DNA of 64,000 nucleotides, taken from assembly GCF_032854445.1 (NCBI RefSeq), contig NC_088305.1, forward strand, positions 14,925,717-14,989,716, read 5' to 3'. This document shows, piece after piece, positions 28,294 to 40,200 of the stretch. The notes beneath the pieces are model-generated. The model saw nothing but the letters and a program-made list of their open reading frames with translations, did not search any database and was not told the DNA's origin. This stretch comes from Liolophura sinensis. Its lineage: Eukaryota > Mollusca > Polyplacophora > Chitonida > Chitonidae. Every line of letters begins with the position of its first letter. The stretch's first letter is position 1. Position numbers and translations under genes: made by a program.

Positions 28294-31200
28294 TGAACAG
28301 TGCGTGGCAGTTGCTGACCTACCTGCTAGGTACTGCATACCCACATTGGTGGTGGAAAGACGGCTAGGCAGTACCAAAGTCTGCAACCTCATACCTAAAA
28401 CAACAGCAATATCACAATTAGGGTAAAAATCATAGCTATAAGATTTAGAAAGAAACAAACAAACAAGAAGATTTAGATTTATTTATCTATTTTATTTGAT
28501 TGGTGTTACCGTACCCTAACATATTTCACTTATACGATGGCGTGGCCAGGATTATGGCCTGAGTAAACCGAGCAGAGCCCGCAGAAGATTCAGGTGATAA
28601 AAGTAATGTATTATTTCTTTCTCTCCGTGGAACAGGTGTGTACACATATGTTATGAATAGGCTAAATCTTCAACAAATTTCACCGCTACAGTATAAATCT
28701 GGATGTAATTTAAAAACATAACCCATAGGACTTTGAAGGCGAAAGTTTTCAGGTACAACACATGTATGAACTTTATAGAAGTTATAAAACGAACAGTCCA
28801 GAACAGAAAATACCCCTCTAATATGCCAAAACATTCACTATGTCTGTGATCAAATTTGCCAAGGATTTGGGGTAAGGAATTACATTTGTACATACATTAG
28901 TAATCATGAATTAGTAATCCCTGAAACATACATTTCTTGTATGTGTGAATTAAGGTCTGCCAGCAACCTGCAAATGGATGGCTACGACTTTCCCAATAGC
29001 TCTGCCTTGTTACCTCCCACAATAATGTTGGCCGCTGTCGTATATTAGTGAAATGTTCTTGAGTTTGGGGTAAAACACCAGTGATAGAAATAAACAAATT
29101 GAACTGAACCAAACAGTGTTTTTAAGTTTCATGAAATCAAGTGCCATCAAAATTTCCTTAAGAATTAAAATCGGTGCCTAAGCTCTTTCTCTTGGTATAA
29201 ACATAATTTCAGTGATCATATCTGTGTAGATTTCCTAAAACTTAAGACTTGTGTCTGATTCAGAAGAAAAGTGTTCCAAAATGGCAGACAATTTTAAAAA
29301 GAGTCTGCATAGGAAGTAGGCTACGTCTCGTTCACCATATTTTTTACATGAATTGATTCATGTAATTATATGGTTCTTGTTTGTAATTATAATCAATAAC
29401 TATAGTACAGTTTTATGGTGGGAGGAATCTGAGCTGAGTGCTTGAGATAAACCACTGACCTTTGGCAAGTAACTGACAAACTTCCCCACACGTGATGTAC
29501 AGATATGCACACCTCACTGGTGGAAAACAAATGGTATTCAACCAATGAAAGACTTCGCAAACAGTCACACAAGCATCTACAAATGGTTCCAATATTGGTA
29601 ACAAGTCCCATCAACAAAACTACATGCATTTATTCCTGAAACAAAAGTAAACTGTCTCTAATTTACATAAAACTTGCCCATTAACTTTGCAGTCATGAGA
29701 TGAGATAAACGTGATGACCACAGTTTGTTCAGACTGGTGATTACCACGGTAACCAAAGCTATATTGCAATATCCTGGATTTTGTATTTTAACATTTTAGA
29801 TCCTGCTTGACAAAACAGAAAAAAAAAACAACAAAACTTTCAGTTCACTGTGAGGATTAAATATACTAGTTACTCCCCTTGAATGATACACATTTTATTA
29901 AATGGCAGCTGATAACCTATGTATGTGAGCTCTACTTACTTATATGTTCAGTGTCTGAAATCAAAACATGTATTTTCCATCCACTTAAAATTGTTTTTAG
30001 TCAATCCATTTCATTTGACCTTCTGCATATGTGTAGCCTAAACATACACTGTCCTATAAACCCTTGGTTGTTTTGTGTTTCAGTGAAATGACTACTGCAT
30101 TAAGAAGAGATGCATGCTCAAGTAATATTCCTGGTACTGTTGTGGCAAAATGATGGCTGGTTAGGGTAAATGAAAAGTGCAATCTTTACAGAATAAAGAT
30201 TTACTTACAATTTAACAAGGTAAACCTTAATATTATTATTTTTTTTTTTTTTGATTTAATGACTCAGTTTTTGGAGTCGGGCTCAACCTTGCAGCGTAAT
30301 GGATTCCCCAAAGCTATAACAGTATTATCATTAATAGGGATTACACTTTCTGAACATAGCACAGATTGTAGTGCTGAAAATTGGCTGAGACCACTGTAGG
30401 TTTCGAACCAGCGTCCTCAGAGTCAGGCACCAAATCGCCAGCAATACATGTTAACCGTCTAGACCACTCGACCAACAGGCCTTTCAGAAAATTCTGAAAG
30501 TGTAACTTTCTATAGACTCAGACTAGGTCAGGCCCCACCTGCCTTGAGCTACTGAAGTTGTGATCTCAACAAAAAACCTTTGGAGCTGATATCAGATTGC
30601 CCATGTACCATATGCAGAAGAGTTCTGTGAAGAAGGGAGACAACTGTACCTGACAGATACTGTAATGCTTGATCACCCACTACATTCTCTGTGTTGGAGA
30701 TGTTCAGACTTGTCAGACAGTTTAATTCCTTCAGACACAGCAGAGACTCTGTCACCACCTCTGTTCCTGCCAGGTTTAACGTCTCCAGCTGACTCAATGT
30801 CTGAATCCCTGTTAGGCTCTGAATCTGCAAACCATTGGTCAGAAAAGCTTTCTCACTGTAAGATTACAGGCCTGCTTACATGTGTGTAATTTTCAGTTTC
30901 CAAATATCACAAGCACAAAGTAAAATGTACATTACACATTTTAAAAAAAAGCAGGATACATACGAAAAATAAATGTCTTCATTTACCACTTTAGTATTTT
31001 ATGAAATCATAGCACTGTGTACCTGGAAGATGAAGTGGGAAGGTAAGTACAGACCAAACTTTACCAAATACGCTGATGGGGGGTCAGTTATACGTATATA
31101 GACTATTTATGGTTCAACTGTCTGCCATCAGTGATGCCAGGTATCGCTGAGGTAGTTTTGTTGTTGTTGTTGTTGTTGGAAATGTGAGATGTACATAATG

Positions 31201-34200
31201 TGAATATTAATGAAGACACACCTCCATTATGACAAATGAAAACTTGCCAAGGTATTTGCTCATACAAAACATTCATTGGTTGACACTGAATATGTCACTT
31301 TTCACTTTATCAGGAAACCAGGTGTCTTTCGACACAGGATGGAATCGAGGTCTCAAATGTACCTTCGTCTGTTCCAGTAACAGTGTCTTCAACTGTGGAA
31401 TTTCTGAAAAACAAAGAAAACAATACACCTTAAAAAAATGTATTCTTGCTGCAGTGTTCAATGCATCTGCAGAATAACAGCAAATCAAATATAAATCTTA
31501 TTTCATGGCATTTCTTTATTAACTAATCACCCTGCTACTGAAAAGACCATGAACTAACTGATCACTCTACTGTACTACAATTTGTTCAGCAATGTGATTA
31601 GTCAGTGAAAAAATTTTATTATACTATTATAATCAGACATCAATAACCATGCAAGGCATCCCAACCAACCCCAACACCCCCCACCCCCACCCAACACGCC
31701 TACCCCACAACAGGTATTTTGATATCAAAAACACTATATTTCACCTGAAGTTTGGCCTGCATAAATGTACTTTCAGCAGCTAATAAACTTCTTAAAATGA
31801 TACTTTTGATGCCAACACTTACATTTTCTGGGCAATTAATCTTAAGGTGGATAAATCAACAAAAATCCAGCAAAATGTGTCGCTTGAAAAATGCTAAAAT
31901 GTATGCTTGAAATACAGTACAAGCCTTCTACCTCTAACACAGGAATTTGTCACGCTGGGCTACCAGCTGTTACCTGTAATCAGCCGTCTTACCTGTAATC
32001 AGCGGTCTTACCTGTAATCAGCGGCTTTACCTGTAATCGGCGGTCTTACCTGCAATCAGCGGTCTTACCTGTAATCAGCAGTCTTACCTGTAATCAGCGG
32101 TTTTACATGTAATCAGCGGCATTACCTGTAATCAGCGGCGTTACCTGTAATCAGCGGTCTTACATGTAATCAGCAATCTTACCTGTAATCAGCAGTCTTA
32201 CGTGTAATCAGCGGTGTTACCTGTAATCAGAGGTCTTACCTGTAATCAGCGGCTTTACGTGTAATCAGCAACTTTACCTGTAATCACCAGTGTTACCTGT
32301 AATCAGCAGTCTTACCTGTAATCAGCAGTCTCACCTGTAACCAACGGTCTTACCTGTAATCAGCAGTCTTACCTGTAATCAGCGGTCTTACCTGTAATCA
32401 GCCTCTTTACCTGTAATCAGCAGTCTTACCTGTAATCAGCTGTCTTACCTGTAATCAGCGGTCTTACCTTGTAGAGCTGTGAAGACACTCTGTGTGACAG
32501 CAGTTCTGTTGAGGTTGAGATGAAGCAGACTTGGTGGTTTGGAGGCTGTGTATTGCTGCAGCCCTGCATCACTAACACAGATGCCCTCTAGTGCCAAGGT
32601 AGTCAGGGCAGGTAACTCTGCACAAACAACATCTCTGTGTAAGTTATTTCAATACACACTGCAATACGATACAGGACATTTGACATGTTCATGGGACTTT
32701 GTCACTACATGTATTTATAACATCAGTTGGACTATATGTGTATCATTTAGCAAAGGAGGATAGCTTTACTGTATGTACATGTATGTGTTCTGGCTTTAAC
32801 GTGGTATTTAACAAAGAGTCATATGTGTGAACATATACTGAGTCTTTATGTGGCAGTCTATGCCACAAAAGCTGCTACCACTGAGGCATCACCCCAAACA
32901 CATCAAATATGACAATTAAGTTCTATAAATTCAACTTTTAATCAGGAATTCTTATGAGGCTTTGGATGCATCGTGTTAGAGCAGCCTAAAACATGATGTC
33001 GCACCACACATACCTCCGGCACGTACAGCCAGAACGCAAAACCAGGGTTTGTGTGAAGTAAACAAAAAGAGCTGCATTCTGGTGTTAAAGAAATAACTCA
33101 TGTCTGGTTGGTTACAACTGATAACATGGATGCGCTTCGACTGTTATGCATGATTTAGAATATTTTGAACTGCAACATTTCAGCTGTGCACACAAAAATA
33201 AAAAGCTATTTTTATTAAACTTCCTGTGAGCTACTTTACCGCTGTATATATACATGTACATTTGGTCTAATGTTGTCTTTTTCTTTTATGATGAATTTAT
33301 CACACCCTGAATCAATTGGGCCATGAACAGAATATTATATCTAGGTTTTTGAATTTAAAACGTCAAAAAAGATTTTTCGGGAATTGGCCCTCAAGTGTCC
33401 AATTTTAAGTCAATGAACAGCAGAAATAACGATATATACTTCACACTGCTGTCATACTCACCTGCCACTGTGGACAGACACTTATTTGTTAACAACCTAC
33501 AATAGCTCAGGTTCAGGACCTTTAACCTCTGCAACCCTGAAAACAAAACAGAAAAGGGAGACTACTCAAGGCACATCATCTTAGGCCATCATCCTTCACA
33601 TCCTACATGAACAAGCCTATGCCTATAAATTCATATCTTACCTTACAGACATTTCACAGGTCCTGCCGCCAAAACCATGTGNNNNNNNNNNNNNNNNNNN
33701 NNNNNNNNNNNNNNNNNNNNNNNNNNNNNNNNNNNNNNNNNNNNNNNNNNNNNNNNNNNNNNNNNNNNNNNNNNNNNNNNNNNNNNNNNNNNNNNNNNNN
33801 NNNNNNNNNNNNNNNNNNNNNNNNNNNNNNNNNNNNNNNNNNNNNNNNNNNNNNNNNNNNNNNNNNNNNNNNNNNNNNNNNTCCTGCCACCAAAACCATG
33901 TGGAAAAATTAAATCTAATCAAGTGATACATCAAACTGGGGCATGTCACTCATGTCCAAACATTCTAATCGCACCTATTTATTTATTTATTTAAGTTTTC
34001 CACCATACTCAAAAACCTTTCACTTCTACGAAGACTGACAGACCTTCCCATGTAAGACTGGAGAGGCAGCCAGCATAAGCTGGATTTGAACTCACAGCAA
34101 TCCCATTGTTGAGTTTCCTGCAAGGGAGAGCCCTACCAGACAGTCAAGATTAACATTTATTTGGTGAAACGTCACTTGATTCAGTTTAATTCTAAATATT

Positions 34201-37200
34201 ATTACATGATTATGAGACTGGATAATGCTGTGTAAACTAACGATGTAACTCTGATCTTATGTGTACACTTTGGCATGCTGGACAACGTGGAACTTCTAAA
34301 CCCGTTGTATTTTCTCCAGGAATTTGGTATTCTCCTATGGATAATACTTTGTATGAATGTTTTAGGAACAAATTGTTCCTAAAACTGCAATTTCTTGGGC
34401 ACAAGGTGCAAAATCTTCACATTCATGATACATATGCATAAAACTGCATGAATAGCACAGAAGCAAAATGTAACAAATAAACTCATTTAAGTCATTCTCA
34501 ATGATGATCCATCATTTTAGCAACATTTTCATCAGGAATGCCATCTTACCTGATATGTGTTGTAAACCAGAATCTGTTATTAATGGGCAATCCCTCAAAC
34601 TTAAGTGGACTAAATTTGTGTGGTACCTAGTAAAAAAAAAACCCAAAACAAAGCAAATCAGCCAATGAAACAAAAAGAGCAGAACATTTTTAACATTTTT
34701 TTTGTTCTGAATAACATCTCAAAACACTTTCACACAGGATTCATTTCCTGTTAAACAGGTAGCTGTAACTACATTCACACAATAGTTCCATTGTTTGCTG
34801 CCGGCCATTCATCCTATGTACCCACTGGTTAGCTAGCGGATCTCAAGTGTTCAAGTGACATGTACCGGGTGTTCAAGTGACATATACCAGGTGTTGAAGT
34901 GACATGTACCAGGTGTTCAGGTGACGTGTACCAGGTGTTCAAGTGATGTGTACCAGGTGTTCAGGTGACGTGTACCGGGTGTTCAAGTGACATGTACCAG
35001 GTGTTCAGGTGACGTGTACCAGGTGTTCAAGTGACATGTACCAGGTGTTCAGGTGACGTGTACCAGGTGTTCAGGTGACGTGTACCAGGTGTTCAAGTGA
35101 TGTGTACTGGGTGTTCAAGTGACGTGTACCAGGTGTTCAGGTGACGTGTACCAGGTGTTCAAGTGATGTGTACTGGGTGTTCAAGTGACCTATTAATTAC
35201 GCAGATTCCATGTTAAAATTGGCTGCTTCACTCGTCGGGATTTAAAATTGGATCTCTCTGTGTTTAGTCCAGCTCTCTATCATCAGAGCTATTGGGTATT
35301 CCTCGTTTGCTACTGCTAGTATAAGCACAAGAAAACTGGTCCCATTACACCCGTCCATGGAAGTCAGGTAAGGCCATCATCATATCATCGTACCATCTTT
35401 GCTCTGTACTGACACTTAACAACGACAACACCGTGTTGGGCATGTAACGTCATTTGTCCCAATCATTTAAAACAACTAAAGATAAATATGTTTCCATTTT
35501 CAGTATAGCGGATTAAATTTTATGAGCTACTGGGTTTATTTTTTCAAGCAAATTTGTTATCTGCAATAATCAGGAAATATCTATTAAAGCTTCTATATGA
35601 ATTGTTTCACGTGTCTGCACAATATTATTTATTTAAAACGGCACAAAGTACATTGTTGGGGATTTTTTTTTTTGGCCTATGGTATCTGTTCAGAAAAACT
35701 GCGGTGTTCAGAAAAATCATTTTAGTTTGTCACGGCACCATGTGTAATGGATAACATCTTAAGAGCTTCATATAAGACCACATCAATATTGCCAATATAT
35801 TTGTGACAAACATAGTTTTACAAGCCAGTACATGTGTGTTGCATAAGTATTAATTAAGGTGAATCTTAATACTTAGAAAAATTCATCCGACTTAGGGATG
35901 ATTTCATGAAACGAATTGCCAAACAACGAAACTACTGTGGAAGTCGGTGGCCTTTGGTTTTGGTGTACAAGCTAGATGATCACCCAGTCTTGGCCCTCTT
36001 TTGTCACCTCGGTCTGTGACAAAAGACGGCGTCGACTGGATGATCACCTCAACCTCAGGCGGGAACTGTAACACATAATTTTTACTGGTGTTAACTGTAT
36101 ACCAGAATATATAGATCTCTGAAGACACCTGAAGATTGGAAGTCCAAATGTACAGCTGTAAAAATTTCACTCGGAATTCTTTAAATGGTTATAATATTAA
36201 TTTATAATAAAAAATGTAAACTTTAGATGTACAATTGTTTTATCCTACCTGACAGCATTTAACAGTTCATTAGTTGTGTAGCAATAACAGTCCAGTATCA
36301 ACCTCCTTAGGTGACTGAAACACAAACATGGGAATACAGAACATAACTGAGGCTGTGAGCCATGGGTCTAGTGGTTAATTTATTTATTGATTTATTTGAT
36401 TGGTGTTTTCACTTCAATGGCTGTGGCCAGCTTGATGGTGGGAGAGAACCGCGCGGGCCTCGTGGGAAACCCACCACCATCCAGAGTTTACTGGGAAACC
36501 CCTGACCATCCAGAGTTTGCTGGGAAACCCACGTCCATCCAGAGGTTGCTGGGAAACCCACGACTATCCAGAGGTTGCTGGGAAACCCACGACCATCCAG
36601 AGGTTGCTGGGAAACCCACGATCATCCAGAGTTTGCTGGGAAACCCACGACCATCCAGAGGTTGCTGGGAAACACACGACCATCCAGAGTTTGCTGGGAA
36701 ACCCACGACCATCCAGAGGTTGTTGGGAAACCAACAACCATCCAGAGGTTGCGGCGTCTAGTGGTTAAAGATACAGGTAATAACAGGAATTTTTAGATGG
36801 CCCTGCGCTCACTGCTCATTGGGGCCTTGGTGACAATAAGTGGTCAATGACAATTCTGTGGCTCAGTCTAACGTTCAATGAAGACCATTTGCCCATGTCA
36901 CATGTGGAAGGTTCATCAAGCAGCGACTTGCCAAAGGTCACAGGTTTTGTATCGGGACCTCCTGTTTCCTCCACCCATAATACTGACCCTATCATACAAG
37001 TACAATTTTCTTGAGTATGGTCTTAAACACCAATGAAATAAATAAATAAATAAATAAATAAAACATGACTGGCTGTTTAACTCAGCTTTGGTGAACATGT
37101 AAATGTCACATCTGATATTTGGGAAATGATTTTAGACAATCCCAAGTGTCACATTCAACGTGTGGAATAAGTGTCATGAAAATTCAACCTTTAGAATATA

Positions 37201-40200
37201 CTGGAATAAAAATATTAAATTGCATTGGACATTATTTTTTGTTTTCAGTTATTAAATTCATAGGTATATTTTTTTTTCCAGGTAGAGTTTGTAAACACGC
37301 ACCTGGACACAAATATCTGTAATGTCTTGAATCGGAGCAGCTTTTCCTTCATGAGATGACTAAGGATTTTCTGTGTCACTTCCTCAGGGACCCCTCCCAG
37401 ACTCAGGATGGGGGTCCGGGGGTCACATATCCGTGAAGTCACATGACAGATGCACAGGTGTGCCAGGGAGGGTACATCATGCATCAGCACAGCTGTGCTC
37501 GCTGTGGAGGGCTGCTCATTAAGGGGTGTTTCAGCAGGATGCGCAAATCGTTGTCTAGCAGCTTCAGCTGAACAATAGAGGGGTTAGGAATGCGTTAACA
37601 GTGCTATAGCTATGATCTACAATGATAAGAGAAAGACGGAACCAAGGGACCTTAGCTGTCCTACAATGCTCCAGCTGAAGGTGTAGCCCTTGCATTGCAT
37701 GCATGTATATTAAGAAGCAGAGATTTTGATTGTGTGCAGCTTGCTAACATGCATAGTGCATTTATCTTTAGAGTTTTGTGAGACACACAACCTGCTGCAC
37801 TGCAGATGCTCATTATTTATAAATGGAAAAGCCACTTCAGGAAATTTACAAAATTATTTCATTTATTTTTACACCTGTATTAAATTTATGAAAATAACTG
37901 TTATATTGTCGAGTTATACTGCTATGTTGTTGTAAGAGTTCTATGTCTGCATGTGTCATTGCTATCCACTTGATACTCCTCACGACGGCATATTAATATG
38001 CTAAAATACTTAGTGAAACCACAGGGTCAAGGCTGCACGAAGGATCAAGGCTGTACTGAGGATCAAGGCCGCATGGAGGATCAAGGCTGTACTGAGGATA
38101 AATGGTATCAGACTTTGACATACTGACCTGCCCTCTCAGAAGCCGACTGGCTGTGGTGTGTGAACTCTGCATGTGCGTCTTCCCTGGCAAGCTGCATCCC
38201 CTCTCCCCACTGGTGGCCCCCTCCAGCCCCAAACCCTCCCCCTCCTCCTCCCCCTATCCCTCCTGTAACAGACAGACAGAGGTCAAATCAGTGAGAGGTG
38301 CCTGTAACCATAATGGTGTGCTTAACATGGGCCAACAACAACAACATCCTCGCTAAAGCTGGATCAACAACAGACCTCTACATCTTTGCTCCAAATTACT
38401 TCAGGTGGTAAAGGTCTCACTTATAAATTTGATTCCATTACAAACATAAATCTGATTGCTGGTTAGTGCCATCTTTATGAATTCTTTACTTGCATCATGG
38501 TGGTCAATTTTAAGGGTGGAGGAAACTAGAGTGCCTGGAGGAAACCAGAGTGGCTGGAGTAAATCAGAGTGGCTGGAGAACACCAGAGTGCCTGGAGGAA
38601 ACCATTGTAGGCAAGTAGTTACTGATGAACTTCCTTCCATACATATGAAACAGATATATGCACATCATACTGGTGAAAAACAAGTGGTTTAAAATAATTC
38701 TTAGACAGCCCAAACACCCATACGAGAGTCACCAAGGCCCCTTGAAGAGTTAGAGTACCTTACTGTGATCTGTGTTCATAATTCAAATGTGAGAAGGCTG
38801 GGAGGTACACACCTTATATATACTGTAAGTACCCATCTATATCAAATAATGTTAGACATCAACTTTTCACAGTATATTTGTTTGATTCGAAATGGGTCGT
38901 ATCGTTTGATCATGTTCATAATGGCATATTACCCATCATTCCCGGCATCCCTGGCAACTGCATTCCGGCCAAAATTGGGTTGATGTTTGGGTTAACGTCC
39001 GGGTCAAAAGCACCGGCGAAATCCACGCCTGCGCCTGCACTGCCGTGTTCAGCTGCGTCTACATGTGCATTCACTTCACCAGGGAGTGCTGCATCTGAAA
39101 AAAAAAAAACCCACTAAAATGAAGTATATGTCAGACGAAACACCATTAAAAACTGTCCAAGAAAATACTTCGATTTATTTTTTGGGGATCAGATTATTCG
39201 GTGGTCTGTGAACCATCTGGTATCAGTGACATCACATCCATATTTTTTGCTTGAAATAACTGGTTTCAAGGCCTACTTGGCAAATGTGCTCATAAATGCA
39301 TATGTATATACATTTTTAAAGAAGAAATGTTGCAGTCTTTGTTCACTAGCTGACAAAAACCTGATGTGACGTCACTGGTCCCGATACTGTCAAGAAAGAC
39401 CAGCGTAAAATTCAAAGTTTCAAACAAATTTTACTGGGTAGACAAATATTCTAAACAATGAATCGGCTATTTTTGTGGAGAGTGTTGAATGGTCTTTGAT
39501 CTGACAAATACTTCACAACAGTGTTCTCTTGGCCTTTAAGTTCTCTCATGCTTTGAACACAAAACCTCATTGGTCACTGGATATAGGAATTTAACTCCTG
39601 TATTTTGTGTTTTAACACAACTTTAGATATAATTTCTCCACTATACTTGATACATGTAAATATCACATCCTTAGTTATAATTTCTCCACTATACTTGATA
39701 CATGTAAATATCACATCCTTAGTTATAATTTCTCCACTACACTTGCTATATATCACATCCTTAGTTATAATTTCTCCACTATACTTGCTATATATCACAT
39801 CCTTAGTTATAATTTCTCCACTATACTTGATACATGTAAATATCACATCCTTAGTTATAATTTCTCCACTATACTTGCTATATATCACATCCTTAGTTAT
39901 AATTTCTCCACTATACTTGATACATGTAAATATCACATCCTTAGTTATAATTTCTCCACTATACTTGCTATATATCACATCCTTAGTTATAATTTCTCCA
40001 CTACACTTGCTATATATCACATCCTTAGTTATAATTTCTCCACTATACTTGCTATATATCACATCCTTAGTTATAATTTCTCCACCATACTTGCTATATA
40101 TCACATCCTTAGTTATAATTTCTCCACCATACTTGTTATATATCATATCTTTAGTTATAACTTCACCACTATACTTGATACATGTATATATCACATCCTT

